DNA from: Rhizobium sp. RU20A | GTDB taxonomy: Bacteria; Pseudomonadota; Alphaproteobacteria; Rhizobiales; Rhizobiaceae | Direction of reading: 5' to 3' | DNA: 64,000 nucleotides | Assembly: GCF_900155885.1 (NCBI RefSeq) | Contig: NZ_FTMB01000001.1 | Coordinates: 1,674,001 to 1,738,000, forward strand | Shown here: positions 19,393 through 28,653 of the stretch, piece after piece | Numbering within the stretch: position 1 is the stretch's first letter | How the letters are laid out: each line of letters opens with the position of its first letter | Position numbers and translations under genes: made by a program | Notes under the pieces: model-generated | Told to the model about the DNA's origin: nothing | The model's database searches: none | Seen by the model: only the letters and a program-made list of their open reading frames with translations

Positions 19393-19935
19393 TTACATGC
19401 CGGCGCCACCGAGAACCGTGACGGCGCGGCGGTTCTGCGACCAGCAGGAAATGTCGTCGCAGACGGCGACCGGCTTTTCCTTGCCGTAGGAGATGGTGCG
19501 CAGGCGGTTGCCGGGAATACCGCGCGAAACGAGGTAATCCTTCGTGGCCGCCGCGCGGCGGGCGCCGAGCGCGAGGTTGTATTCACGCGTGCCGCGTTCG
19601 TCGGCATGGCCTTCGATGGTGATGGCGTAGTTGCTGTAGCGCTGCAGCCACTGGGCCTGACGATCAAGCGTTGCCTGGGCATCGGCACGGATCGATGAGC
19701 TGTCCGTGTCGAAGAAGATGCGGTCGCCGACATTGACCGTGAAGTCCTGCTGCGAGCCCGGCGTGGCATTGGCGCCATTGGCACCGTTCAGGCCGAGTTC
19801 CGAAGCATTGTTCGGCAGGTTATTCTTCTTGGATGCGCAGCCGGCAAGGGCAATGCCCAGGACGAGCGCGATCACGGCGGGGTTGCGGGCGAGGGACTGC
19901 ATGCGGCCTGCGGCCGGGGCTGCGATACGGCTCAT
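19393..19935 (-). CDS. pal: Peptidoglycan-associated lipoprotein Pal
   Basis: Outer-membrane lipoprotein that ties the membrane to peptidoglycan and, with TolB, drives invagination at division. The 180-residue protein has a type II signal peptide with the lipobox LAGC (cysteine about residue 34), a Gly/Asn/Ala linker, and an OmpA-like domain (about 65-175) with the peptidoglycan-binding stretch IEGHADERGTREYNLALGARRA. AGGAG lies seven bases before the start. It is the last of the tol genes on this strand but is 242 bases from tolB, and has its own perfect CtrA box upstream. Confidence 0.96.
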   Translation of the reverse strand: MSRIAAPAAGRMQSLARNPAVIALVLGIALAGCASKKNNLPNNASELGLNGANGANATPGSQQDFTVNVGDRIFFDTDSSSIRADAQATLDRQAQWLQRYSNYAITIEGHADERGTREYNLALGARRAAATKDYLVSRGIPGNRLRTISYGKEKPVAVCDDISCWSQNRRAVTVLGGAGM

Positions 19936-20016
19936 GGCCGAACTCCTATGGACTGTCTTCATTCAGGGTTGCCAGACTGTAACCGGGACCGGTTAATCCG
20001 GTTTCAACGGTCATGG

Positions 20017-20031
20017 TTAATGTCTGGTTAA
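20017..20031. promoter_or_regulatory. Perfect CtrA box upstream of pal
   Basis: TTAA at 20017 and 20028 give TTAA-N7-TTAA; on the pal strand it reads TTAACCAGACATTAACC. It lies 82 bases before the pal start. A further TTAACC is at about 19993. This implies a promoter for pal separate from tolQRAB. Confidence 0.65.
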
Positions 20032-20177
20032 AAGAGCATCAACAGCCGCTAGATCAGCACTTTACGGCGAGAAAGCGGCAGCCTGCCACAATTAGGGAGA
20101 GGCCGGAGACACGAACGGCGCCCGAAAGGCGCCGTTTGCATGTGGATTTCCTGCCACAGATGCGGCACCCGCCCGCC

Positions 20178-21482
20178 CTATTCGAGAAGCGGCGACCAGG
20201 CCGGGTCGGAGGCGAAGCTCTTCGTGGGGATCATCTGCTCGTTATAGCCGGTCAGGTCGATCGAATAGAGCTGCGGACCGCCGGCACCGGCGGCCTGGCG
20301 GAAGAACATCAGCACGCGGCCGTTCGGCGCCCAGGTCGGGCCCTCATTGTGGAAGCCGGTCGTCAGGATGCGCTCGCCCGAACCGTCCGGCTTCATCACG
20401 CCGATCGAGAACTTGCCACCCGACTGCTTGGTGAAGGCAATGAGGTCGCCGCGCGGCGACCAGACCGGCGTCGAATAGGCGCCGTCGCCAAAGGAGATGC
20501 GCGTCTGGCCCGAACCATCGGCACCCATCACGTAAAGCTGCTGGCGCCCGCCGCGGTCGCTTTCGAAGACGACGCGGTTGCCATCGGGCGAATAGGAGGG
20601 CGAGGTGTCGATGGCGGCCGTATTGGTCAGGCGCGTCGTGGTGCGCGAGCGAAGGTCCATCGTGTAGATGTTGGAATTGCCGTCCTGCTGAAGGCTCATG
20701 ATGACCTTCTGGCCATCGGGCGAAAAGCGCGGCGAAAACGTCATGCCGGGGAAATTGCCGACCACTTCGCGCTGTCCGGTTTCCAGCTGCAGCAGATAGA
20801 CGCGCGGCTGGTTGCCTTCGAACGACATATACGTGATTTCCTGACGGTTCGGCGAAAAGCGCGGCGTCAGCACGATGTCGTTGGAATTGGTGAGCGCGCG
20901 CGCATTGAACCCGTCCTGGTCCATGATGGCGAGCTGGCGCTTGCGGGCCGTCTTCGGGCCGCTTTCGGCGACATAGACGACGCGGGTGTCGAAATACCCC
21001 TTCTCGCCGGTGATGCGCTCATAGATCGCGTCGGCGATGATATGGGCCACGCGACGCCAATTTTCCGGCTGCGTGAAGAACTGCTGTCCCGTCATCTGCT
21101 GGCCGGCAAAGGTATCCCACAGGCGGAATTCGGCGCGCAGGCGGCCATCGCCTTCCTGCGTCACGCGGCCCGTCACGAGCGCCTGGGCGTTGATGACGCG
21201 CCAGTCTTCAAAACGCGGCGCGGCATCGGGATTGGACACCTTCTCGATGAAGGCGCTCTTGTTGACCGGCGCGAAGAGACCGGAGCGCTTCAGGTCGGCG
21301 GCGATCACTTCCGAGATCTTCTGCCCCAGTTCGCCCTGCAGGAAGTCCGTGACGGCGATCGGCAGGGGCTCGACATTGCCCTTGTTGATGTTGATTTCCA
21401 CGACAGCGTGCGCAGGCGAGGCAGCCAGCGGCACAATCGCCGCGAGCGCGATCAAAATGCGTGTGAACGTGCGTCTCAGCAT
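20178..21482 (-). CDS. tolB: Tol-Pal system periplasmic protein TolB
   Basis: Periplasmic beta-propeller that binds Pal and is freed by TolA under proton-motive force. The 434-residue protein has a signal peptide (about 1-27, ending SPAHA), an N-terminal domain to about 160, then six WD40-like blades; the repeated signature F-S-P-x-G ([55 protein letters not shown]) is clear. It starts 139 bases after tolA ends. Confidence 0.97.
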   Translation of the reverse strand: MLRRTFTRILIALAAIVPLAASPAHAVVEININKGNVEPLPIAVTDFLQGELGQKISEVIAADLKRSGLFAPVNKSAFIEKVSNPDAAPRFEDWRVINAQALVTGRVTQEGDGRLRAEFRLWDTFAGQQMTGQQFFTQPENWRRVAHIIADAIYERITGEKGYFDTRVVYVAESGPKTARKRQLAIMDQDGFNARALTNSNDIVLTPRFSPNRQEITYMSFEGNQPRVYLLQLETGQREVVGNFPGMTFSPRFSPDGQKVIMSLQQDGNSNIYTMDLRSRTTTRLTNTAAIDTSPSYSPDGNRVVFESDRGGRQQLYVMGADGSGQTRISFGDGAYSTPVWSPRGDLIAFTKQSGGKFSIGVMKPDGSGERILTTGFHNEGPTWAPNGRVLMFFRQAAGAGGPQLYSIDLTGYNEQMIPTKSFASDPAWSPLLE

Positions 21483-21620
21483 GGTTTCAAAGCCTTTCAG
21501 CCGATTTCGGCATTTTCCTGAAGCACCGTTTCGATGGAATCGAAGCGGCGCTTCAGGATCTAATGTTTGTTTGGCGCATTTCCGGACGCAAAACCGCTGC
21601 ACACTTTTGCTGGAAATGCT

Positions 21621-22736
21621 TCAGAGCATGGAGCTGGGATCGAAATTCACGACCACCTCGCTCCAGGAATCGTATTTGTCGGCGGGCAGACCCTTGAACG
21701 GCGAGGATTTCAGCACCGCACGCCGGGCACCGCCCGACAGCGCCCGCCGCGCCGCATCCGTGCCGCCGGTCGCCTCGACCTCCGGCTCGCCGATGATGGC
21801 GCCGCTCTCGTCGAGCTTGATGGTCACCTTGATGCGCACGTCGGAGGCATCGGCCATGCCGGGAATGATCGACCAGTTGTTCTGGATCTGGCCACGCAGG
21901 GCATCCATCTCGCTCATCGACAGCGTATTGCCGCCCGTCGTCTTCTTGCCGCCGAGCGAAGCCTGTTCGGTGGCGCGTTTGGCACCGCCGCCGGACGGGT
22001 CCTGTTTGTTGAGAAGCGCGGCGATTTCGTCGGCATTGAAGTCGCTCTCCTTGGCGGAGGCGGCCTTCTTCTGCTCCTTTTTCTTCTGCTCGGCCGTCTT
22101 GGTGTCGGCCTTGGCGGTCTCCGTCTCCGGCTTCTTCTCCACCGGCTTCTCGACGGGCTTTTCCGCCGCCTTTTCCACCTTCGGCTTCATCTGTGGCGTC
22201 GGCACATTGTCCGGCAGCGCTTCGGCCTCGGGGCTTTCGGCCGGCTTCGTCTCGGCCGGCACAGGCTCGGGCTTGGTCTCCGGCTTCACCTCCGGCTTGC
22301 TTTCCGGCAGCGCCGCAACTTCCTGCGGCACCGGCTCGGGGGCCGGCGCCTGCTCCTCGCTGGCCTTGATCTCTTCCTGCACGGGGTCCGGCGTCGGCGG
22401 CGCCTTTTCGGTCTTCTCCGGCGCGGCGGCGCTTTCCGTTTCCTTCGGCTTCACATTCGGCGTCGGCGTGTTTTTCAGATCAACGGTGTTCTCGCCGACA
22501 TTTTCGGCGTTCTCCACGATATCCGGTCGCTTCGTCGGCACGGGCGAGGATTTCTCCGCCTTCGGCGCCGTCTTGTCGCCCTGCTGAATCTGGGTGATCG
22601 ATTCCACCGGCACGATATCGACCGGCAGCGACTCGACGTCCATGACCTCGAAAGGTTCCGGACTGCCGAACGAAGCCAGCGCCAGGGTCAGCACCATGGC
22701 GTGCACAACGGAAGATGTGATGAGGCTTGCCTTCAT
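21621..22736 (-). CDS. tolA: TolA-like protein of the Tol-Pal system
   Basis: Links the TolQR motor in the inner membrane with TolB-Pal. The 371-residue protein has an N-terminal transmembrane helix (about 5-23), a long Lys/Glu/Pro/Ala-rich linker (about 50-235) with repeated PVEKPVEK- and KPE-type units, and a C-terminal TonB/TolA-like domain (about 265-360, containing LRGQIQNNWSIIPGMADASD). The SHLS motif of enteric TolA is not conserved. It starts 11 bases after tolR ends. The identity is secured by its place between tolR and tolB. Confidence 0.92.
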   Translation of the reverse strand: MKASLITSSVVHAMVLTLALASFGSPEPFEVMDVESLPVDIVPVESITQIQQGDKTAPKAEKSSPVPTKRPDIVENAENVGENTVDLKNTPTPNVKPKETESAAAPEKTEKAPPTPDPVQEEIKASEEQAPAPEPVPQEVAALPESKPEVKPETKPEPVPAETKPAESPEAEALPDNVPTPQMKPKVEKAAEKPVEKPVEKKPETETAKADTKTAEQKKKEQKKAASAKESDFNADEIAALLNKQDPSGGGAKRATEQASLGGKKTTGGNTLSMSEMDALRGQIQNNWSIIPGMADASDVRIKVTIKLDESGAIIGEPEVEATGGTDAARRALSGGARRAVLKSSPFKGLPADKYDSWSEVVVNFDPSSML

Positions 22737-22746
22737 CTCCGGTCGA

Positions 22747-23202
22747 TCACTTGTCCGTTTCCTGCAGCGTCACCAGGCCGAGGTTCTTGAAGCCGGCCGC
22801 CGAGATGCGGGCCATGACCTTCATCACGGTGCCGTAATCGGCATTGGTGTCGCCACGCACATAAATGCGCTCATTGTATCCGGTGGTCGCGATCGCCTCG
22901 AGCTTCGGGACGACCTCGTCGAGGGCAATCGGCGTTTCCTGCAGGAAGATCTCGCCATTCGGGTTGACCGAGACGGTGATCGGCTGCGTGTCGGAATTCA
23001 GCGCCTTCGCCTGCGTTTCCGGCAGATCGATCGGCACGCCGACCGTCATCATCGGCGCAGCGACCATGAAGATGATCAGGAGCACCAGCATGACGTCCAC
23101 GAAGGGCGTCACGTTGATTTCGCTCATCACGGCCTTGCCGCCGCGTCCACCGCGCCGACGACGACCGCCCGAACCCTTGGCACCGCCAACTGACATACCC
23201 AT
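22747..23202 (-). CDS. tolR: Tol-Pal system protein TolR
   Basis: Part of the proton-driven TolQR motor. The 151-residue ExbD/TolR protein has a Gly/Arg-rich N-terminus, one transmembrane helix (about 33-53) with the essential aspartate in NVTPFVDVMLVLLIIFMV, and a periplasmic domain after it. Start at 23202 has AGGAG at seven bases; an alternative ATG is two codons later. It is 36 bases after tolQ and 11 before tolA, so the genes are one transcript. Confidence 0.96.
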   Translation of the reverse strand: MGMSVGGAKGSGGRRRRGGRGGKAVMSEINVTPFVDVMLVLLIIFMVAAPMMTVGVPIDLPETQAKALNSDTQPITVSVNPNGEIFLQETPIALDEVVPKLEAIATTGYNERIYVRGDTNADYGTVMKVMARISAAGFKNLGLVTLQETDK

Positions 23203-23238
23203 CGCGTGTCTCCTTGCCCGCCCTTGTCCAGCGCCGCT

Positions 23239-23955
23239 TTACTGTGCGGCCTGGCGGGTCTGCAGCTTCTCGTCGATCTGGCGCGACAGGATGGCGGAAA
23301 ACTCGTCGGCAAAGCCCTCCATGCGGGCCGAAAGCTTAGCCGCATCGGCGGAAAACTTGTTGTAGGCGATAACGGCGGGAATGGCCGCCAGAAGGCCGAT
23401 CGCCGTGGCCAGAAGCGCCTCGGCGATACCGGGCGCGACGACGGCAAGGTTGGTGGACTTCGAACCCGCGATGGCCTGGAACGAGGTCATGATACCGACG
23501 ACGGTGCCGAAGAGGCCGACGAAGGGGCCGGCCGAACCGATCGTGGCGAGCGAGCCGAGCCGCGCCTCGAAGCTCTCGGCCTCCCGCGCCAGCGTCACGT
23601 CCATGGCGCGATCGATCCGCATCTGCAGGCCGATCGGCGAACGGGCGCCGCGCTCAAAGCTCTTCTTCCATTCGCGCATGGCGGCCACGAAGATGGCGCC
23701 CATGCCCGATGTCTGGCGGTCCGAGAGTGTGCGGTAAAGCTCTTCCAGCGACTGGCCGGACCAGAAGACCTGTTCGAAATTGTCGAACTGCCGGCGTGCC
23801 TTGTTGAAGGCGATGGTCTTGTCGACCATGATCGCCCATGTCCAGACCGAGGCTGCGAGCAGGCCGATCATGACCAGCTTGACCACGAGGCCCGCTTGCA
23901 TGAACAGCGACCAGAGGGTCACGTCTGCCGTTGCGGCCAATCCTACCTGTTCCAT
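23239..23955 (-). CDS. tolQ: Tol-Pal system proton channel protein TolQ
   Basis: MotA/TolQ/ExbB-type inner-membrane protein of 238 residues with three transmembrane helices (about 15-38, 135-160, 175-197). The conserved segment LATIGSAGPFVGLFGTVVGIM and the second GLLAAIPAVIAYN helix are typical. It is the first gene of tolQ-tolR-tolA-tolB. In most proteobacteria ybgC directly precedes tolQ; here ybgC is 8.3 kb away. The start at 23955 is chosen by family length; 23994 is possible. Confidence 0.96.
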   Translation of the reverse strand: MEQVGLAATADVTLWSLFMQAGLVVKLVMIGLLAASVWTWAIMVDKTIAFNKARRQFDNFEQVFWSGQSLEELYRTLSDRQTSGMGAIFVAAMREWKKSFERGARSPIGLQMRIDRAMDVTLAREAESFEARLGSLATIGSAGPFVGLFGTVVGIMTSFQAIAGSKSTNLAVVAPGIAEALLATAIGLLAAIPAVIAYNKFSADAAKLSARMEGFADEFSAILSRQIDEKLQTRQAAQ

Positions 23956-24176
23956 CCTGTCAGTCCCCGAAATCGGAATGCCCGGCAAGAGCATCAGCCG
24001 CTCACCGCCGGGTGGCAAAAACTTGGGTTCGTACAAGAGGGGCCCGGCCGGTGCCGCTGATCGTCGAGGCCGGCGATCATGAAGCGTCGTATTGGGCCTT
24101 CTTGCCTTCAAATTTGGTCAAAGGATGACGTGGCACTGCACAAAATCCTAACGGTCGCAGTAAGACATCATTATCG

Positions 24177-24191
24177 TTAATAGAGGGTTAC
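24177..24191. promoter_or_regulatory. Near-consensus CtrA box upstream of tolQ
   Basis: TTAA-N7-TTAC in the 399-base gap between the divergent tolQ and small secreted-protein genes, 222 bases before tolQ and 164 before the other start. One mismatch to TTAA-N7-TTAA. The same gap has a GC-rich hairpin (GGCCCCT / AGGGGCC, about 24206-24224) and no further gene that I can support. Confidence 0.3.
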
Positions 24192-24354
24192 CGCGCCCGC
24201 TGCACGGCCCCTGCAAAAGGGGCCAGAGGCCTGTTCCCGGGGGGACAGCGCGGGACGGGCAAAAGGGCGATTGTCCGTCTCAACGGATGAGGCGGTCTCA
24301 TCCAGCAGCGACAGCCAGAACCGACAATCAAATCTGCACCAAGGAGCCCTCCCC

Positions 24355-24609
24355 ATGCGCAAGCTCATCCTCTCCGCCACGCTGACCACCCTCGCCGCCC
24401 TCTCCTTCGCCGCCCCGTCCATGGCCGGCGGCTGGGACGATGGCTGCAACGACGACGCCCGCAGCTACCGGCCGACGCACCATGCCAGCTACGCCTGGAG
24501 CGCGCCGCGCCGCGAGTACCAGGAAGAACCGACCTGCTACGTCCGGGTCGTCAAGGACTGGGACAGCTACGGCGACGTCATCATCCGCAAGGTCCGCGTC
24601 TGCGAGTAA
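24355..24609 (+). CDS. Small secreted protein of unknown function
   Basis: An 84-residue protein with a clear signal peptide (residues 1-24, ending SMAG). The mature part is about 60 residues, rich in Tyr, Asp, Arg and Trp, with three cysteines (near positions 30, 65 and 83). The start is set by AAGGAG eight bases upstream. Codon bias matches its neighbours. I recognise no family; periplasmic location is the only supported statement. Confidence 0.7.
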   Translation: MRKLILSATLTTLAALSFAAPSMAGGWDDGCNDDARSYRPTHHASYAWSAPRREYQEEPTCYVRVVKDWDSYGDVIIRKVRVCE

Positions 24610-24865
24610 GGCCGACGTTGGAAGACCGAAGACAGGGCGGCGCGTCGGCAACGGCGCGCCGCCTTCGTCCGTGCGAACAGCGTTGGTAACGGGATGTAAT
24701 GAATTCTGATGGCAGCATGGATGCCGGCATGATCCGTTTTGTGGCAGAACGGGTCCAGAATCACCGTTTGCAGCGCACGAGCGCGCATCCGAGACCGGCC
24801 CCGCACGCGATCGAGCACCCGCGCCCATCGCAACAGCACCGGCCGGTGAGCATGATGGAGACACT

Positions 24866-26218
24866 ATGAAGCGCAAGTATTTCGGCACCGACGGCATTCG
24901 CGGCCAGTCGAACATGTTCCCGATGACGCCCGACCTCGCCATGCGCGTCGGCATTGCCGTGGGCACCATCTTCCGCCGTGGCGCCCACCGCCACCGCGTG
25001 GTCATCGGCAAGGACACCCGCCTGTCCGGCTACATGCTGGAAAACGCGATGGTCGCCGGCTTCACCGCCGCCGGTGTCGATGCCTTCGTTCTCGGCCCGA
25101 TCCCGACGCCGGCCGTCGCCATGCTGACGCGCTCGCTGCGCGCCGATATCGGCGTGATGATCTCCGCCTCGCACAACCCCTATGAGGACAACGGCATCAA
25201 GCTCTTCGGCCCCGACGGCTACAAGCTCTCCGACGAGATCGAAAGCCAGATCGAGGAATTGCTCGACCAGGATCTCTCCAACCAGCTCGCCCGCGCCGGC
25301 GACATCGGCCGCGCCAAGCGCATCGACGGCGTGCATGACCGCTACATCGAGCATGCCAAGCGCACCCTGCCCCGCGACGTGACGCTGAAGGGCCTGCGCG
25401 TCGCCATCGACTGCGCCAATGGCGCCGCCTACAAGGTGGCCCCCGCCGTGCTGTGGGAACTTGGCGCCGACGTCGTCACCATCGGCGCGGAGCCGAACGG
25501 CAAGAACATCAATCTCGAATGCGGCTCGACCCACCCCGAGACCCTGTCACGAAAGGTGCATGAAGTGCGTGCCGACATCGGCATTGCGCTCGATGGCGAC
25601 GCCGACCGCGTGCAGCTCGTCGACGAGCGCGGCACCATCATCGACGGCGACCAGCTGATGGCCGTCATCGCCGACACCTGGGCGGCCGACGGTCTGCTGC
25701 GCGGCAAGGGCATCGTTGCCACCGTCATGTCGAACCTCGGCCTCGAGCGCTACCTGAAGGCCCGCAAGCTCTCCCTGCAGCGCACCAAGGTCGGCGACCG
25801 CTACGTTGTCGAGCACATGCGCGAACATGACTTCAACGTCGGCGGCGAACAGTCCGGCCACATCGTGCTCTCCGATTTCGGCACCACCGGCGACGGCCTC
25901 GTCGCCGCCCTCCAGGTGCTCGCCGCCGTCAAGCGTTCCGGCAAGACCGTCAGCGACGTCTGCCACCGCTTCGAGCCGGTGCCGCAGATCCTGAAGAACG
26001 TGCGCGTCATGACCGGCAAGCCGCTGGAGGACCCGCAGGTTCGCCAGGCGATCGCCGATGCGGAAGCTGCGCTGGCCAAATCCGGTCGCCTCCTGATCCG
26101 CCCCTCCGGCACCGAGCCGCTGATCCGCGTCATGGCGGAAGGCGACGACCGCGGCCAGATCGAGCGCATCGTCGACGAACTCATCAACGTCATCGGCAGC
26201 GCCCGCAACGCGGCGTGA
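24866..26218 (+). CDS. glmM: Phosphoglucosamine mutase
   Basis: Interconverts glucosamine 6- and 1-phosphate on the route to UDP-GlcNAc for peptidoglycan and lipopolysaccharide. The 450-residue enzyme starts with the diagnostic [10 protein letters not shown], carries the phosphoserine motif SASHNP with S102, the metal loop DGDADR (about 243-248), and the sugar/phosphate loops GGEQSGH and [11 protein letters not shown]. In related genomes glmM usually follows ftsH; here ftsH lies 4 kb downstream with cpoB and tilS between. Confidence 0.97.
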   Translation: MKRKYFGTDGIRGQSNMFPMTPDLAMRVGIAVGTIFRRGAHRHRVVIGKDTRLSGYMLENAMVAGFTAAGVDAFVLGPIPTPAVAMLTRSLRADIGVMISASHNPYEDNGIKLFGPDGYKLSDEIESQIEELLDQDLSNQLARAGDIGRAKRIDGVHDRYIEHAKRTLPRDVTLKGLRVAIDCANGAAYKVAPAVLWELGADVVTIGAEPNGKNINLECGSTHPETLSRKVHEVRADIGIALDGDADRVQLVDERGTIIDGDQLMAVIADTWAADGLLRGKGIVATVMSNLGLERYLKARKLSLQRTKVGDRYVVEHMREHDFNVGGEQSGHIVLSDFGTTGDGLVAALQVLAAVKRSGKTVSDVCHRFEPVPQILKNVRVMTGKPLEDPQVRQAIADAEAALAKSGRLLIRPSGTEPLIRVMAEGDDRGQIERIVDELINVIGSARNAA

Positions 26219-26262
26219 GCCACACAGAGCCCCGCACGAAGACCGGCTTACGCCCTTTCTCT

Positions 26263-26373
26263 GTCATCCCGGCCACCGAGCCGGGATCCAGCCGCCGCGC
26301 GTGTGCGCGGCGAAAGACGTCTTTCAGACCAAAGACTTGGTCTGGCTGGATGCCGGAGTGAATCCGGTATGAC
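26263..26373. repeat. Mosaic palindromic intergenic repeat
   Basis: Outer arms of about 28 bases, 26263-26291 and 26346-26373, are imperfect inverted repeats (GTCATCCCGGC...GGATCCAG against CTGGATGCCGG...GTATGAC). Nested within are a perfect 8-bp hairpin (CGCCGCGC gtgt GCGCGGCG), the palindrome AAGACGTCTT and an 8-bp hairpin (CAGACCAA / TTGGTCTG). The build resembles the RIME-type mosaic repeats of rhizobia. Only one copy is in this window. Confidence 0.65.
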
Positions 26374-26432
26374 CTCGGCCTTGCCCCACCCTTCAAAAAC
26401 ATCCGCAAAACACGGTGTACTCGCCCTTAACG

Positions 26433-26447
26433 TTAAGTCGCGTTTAA
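26433..26447. promoter_or_regulatory. Perfect CtrA box upstream of the second outer-membrane protein gene
   Basis: TTAA at 26433 and 26444: TTAAGTCGCGTTTAACCAT, which also contains the extended half-site TTAACCAT. It ends 83 bases before the start codon at 26530. An extra TTAA lies at 26427. Confidence 0.7.
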
Positions 26448-26529
26448 CCATTCTTCTTCATCATACACACCAATTCCGACAGAAGGCCTCGGCTCGCCGC
26501 GGCGTCGAGAAAGATATTGGAGTGAGACC

Positions 26530-27381
26530 ATGAAGTACGGATTGATGGGTGTTGCTGTCCTTCTCGCCAGCAGCACCGCGGCTCTCGCAGCCGACTTTTA
26601 CCAGCCCCCCGTCGAACAGCCGATCATCGAGCAGCCGGTCATCGAGCAGCCTGTTGCCTCCGCCGGCGGATGGTACCTGCGCGGCGACGTCGGCTACTCC
26701 TACACGAAGATGCGCGGCGCGCACTTCTTCCAGGGCTCGAACGCCAATGTGGCCCATTTCGCCTCGGCCAAGGTCGACAACACCTGGACCGGCGGCATCG
26801 GCGTCGGCTACCAGGCCACCCAGTATCTGCGCGGCGATCTGACGCTCGACTATTTCGGCAAGAGCGACTTCCGCGGCTCCACGATCGGCGGCTGCGGCGT
26901 CGCGACGGCCTGCACCTCGCGTGACATCACCTCCTTCTCGGCCCTCAGCCTGATGGCCAATGCCTATGTCGATCTCGGCACCTACTACTCGGTCACGCCC
27001 TATGTCGGCGCCGGTATCGGTGGCACGCGCGTCAAGTGGGACAAGCTGCGCAACACGAGCTGCGAGACGGGCAACCCGGCCAACTGCGACCCCACCGTGG
27101 AGCATGGCGGCGGCGAAAACTGGCGCTTCACCTACGCCCTCATGGCCGGCGCTTCCGTCGACATCACCTGCGACCTGAAGGCCGATGTCGGCTACCGCTA
27201 CCGCCGCGTGCTTGGCGGCAACATGTTCGGCTATGCCCAGAACGGTGGCCCCGGCTACGACAAGGGCTTCAACATGCACGAAGTGCGCGCCGGCCTGCGC
27301 TACTCGCTCGGCGGCTGCGCCGAGCAGGTCGCCTACGAGCCGCCGCCGGTGTCCTACGAGCCGCCCCCGGTCTTCAAGTAA
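26530..27381 (+). CDS. Outer-membrane beta-barrel protein (Omp25-like)
   Basis: A 283-residue protein with a 20-residue signal peptide ending ALAA, a Pro/Gln repeat (QPIIEQPVIEQP) and a barrel with strands such as GWYLRGDVGYSYTKM, LMANAYVDLG and RFTYALMAGASVDI. It ends in a YEPPPV repeat, so the barrel is followed by a short proline tail. It is paralogous to the minus-strand gene at 18.3 kb, sharing VTPYxGAG and YALMAG blocks. Brucella Omp25 is a known CtrA target, and a perfect CtrA box is present here. Confidence 0.9.
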   Translation: MKYGLMGVAVLLASSTAALAADFYQPPVEQPIIEQPVIEQPVASAGGWYLRGDVGYSYTKMRGAHFFQGSNANVAHFASAKVDNTWTGGIGVGYQATQYLRGDLTLDYFGKSDFRGSTIGGCGVATACTSRDITSFSALSLMANAYVDLGTYYSVTPYVGAGIGGTRVKWDKLRNTSCETGNPANCDPTVEHGGGENWRFTYALMAGASVDITCDLKADVGYRYRRVLGGNMFGYAQNGGPGYDKGFNMHEVRAGLRYSLGGCAEQVAYEPPPVSYEPPPVFK

Positions 27382-27410
27382 GCCGGGACGTGACCATAAT
27401 GTTCGCGAAG

Positions 27411-27437
27411 GGCCGTCCCGTGAAGGGGCGGCCTTTT
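27411..27437 (+). terminator. Terminator of the outer-membrane protein gene
   Basis: GGCCG / CGGCC outer stem with an inner CCC / GGG pairing, followed by TTTT, 30 bases after the stop codon. Confidence 0.6.
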
Positions 27438-27608
27438 GCGTCAAAAGGACAGCCATCGTCCCCCTCGGGCAAAAGGACCCTCGCCATGCCTTAAGATTTC
27501 CCTATTTTTCCGTGAGCCTTCTGCCAATCCCCTCGCACATGTGCTTGGCTTGGCAACGTCTTCAACGACCGCCCCCCGGGCGGGAACCCACTCAGACAGG
27601 AAAACGAG

Positions 27609-28613
27609 ATGAAGCAATTCGTCGTGGCAACGATGATCGCGCTTTCTGCCTGCTGCGCCACCGCCGGACCCTCGTCCGCCGGTCCGCTCACCGCCTTCAT
27701 GACGCCCCCGGTCGCCAGCCAGTCCAACCTGCCCGTCGTGCGCGTCCAGGCCGAAGCCGGCCGCATCACCCAGCTTGAGGAACAGATCCGCCAGTTGAAC
27801 GGACGGATCGAGGAAATGAGCTTCCAGCTGCTGCAGATGCAGGAGCAGATCCGCAAGTTCCAGGAGGATAACGAGTTCCGCTTCCAGGACCTCGAAAAGG
27901 GTGCCGGTGGCAACAGGAAACAGGGCGCCGTCACACCTCCGCCATCCGCAGAGCAACAGGCCTCCGTCACGCCCGGCGTGACGGATGGGTCCGCAACCGC
28001 CGTCGATCCCTCGACGGCGGGCGCCGACCAGCAGGCATTGAACAGCGCGACCGGCGCCCCGGCGGAGACCCTCGGCCAGATCGTCTTCGACGAGAACGGC
28101 AATCCGGTCGCCGCCAACCGGCAGCAACAGCCGCTTGAGCAGCAGTCCAGCCTTCCCGGCGTCAGCACGACCACCCCGCCGGCCACGCAAGGGGCGACCC
28201 AAGGTCAGACCCAGCAGAGCGCCTCGCTCGACAATCCTTCCGATCTCTACCAGGTGGCCTATGGCCATGTCCTGGCCGGCGACTATGCCCAGGCCGAGCA
28301 GGAATTCCGCGACTACCTCGATATCTTCCCCAAGGGTGAAAAGGCCGCCGACGCCAATTTCTGGATGGGCGAGGCCCAGTATTCGCAGGGCAAGTTCTCC
28401 GAATCGGCCAAGACCTTCCTCAACGCCCACCAGGCCTTCTCGTCCTCTCCGAAGGCGCCGGAAATGCTGCTGAAGCTCGGCATGTCGCTCGCCCAGCTCG
28501 ACAACAAGGAAACCGCCTGCGCCACCCTGCGCGAAGTCGGCAAGCGCTACCCCAATGCCTCCTCTGCCGTGAAGGGCAAGGTCAAGAGCGAGCAGAACCG
28601 CCTTGCCTGCTGA
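27609..28613 (+). CDS. cpoB: Cell division coordinator CpoB (YbgF), Tol-Pal associated
   Basis: Periplasmic protein that couples Tol-Pal with peptidoglycan synthesis. The 334-residue protein has a signal peptide (about 1-25), a short trimerising coiled coil (about 55-95, ITQLEEQIRQLNGRIEEMSF), a disordered Gln/Thr/Pro linker (100-205) and a C-terminal TPR domain (about 210-330) beginning DLYQVAYGHVLAGDYAQAEQ. It normally follows pal; here it is on the other strand, 7.7 kb from pal, and is followed by tilS and ftsH. Confidence 0.93.
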   Translation: MKQFVVATMIALSACCATAGPSSAGPLTAFMTPPVASQSNLPVVRVQAEAGRITQLEEQIRQLNGRIEEMSFQLLQMQEQIRKFQEDNEFRFQDLEKGAGGNRKQGAVTPPPSAEQQASVTPGVTDGSATAVDPSTAGADQQALNSATGAPAETLGQIVFDENGNPVAANRQQQPLEQQSSLPGVSTTTPPATQGATQGQTQQSASLDNPSDLYQVAYGHVLAGDYAQAEQEFRDYLDIFPKGEKAADANFWMGEAQYSQGKFSESAKTFLNAHQAFSSSPKAPEMLLKLGMSLAQLDNKETACATLREVGKRYPNASSAVKGKVKSEQNRLAC

Positions 28614-28653
28614 GGCAACGACGATTGCCACGAGCGAAGACGCTGGCGAGGCG

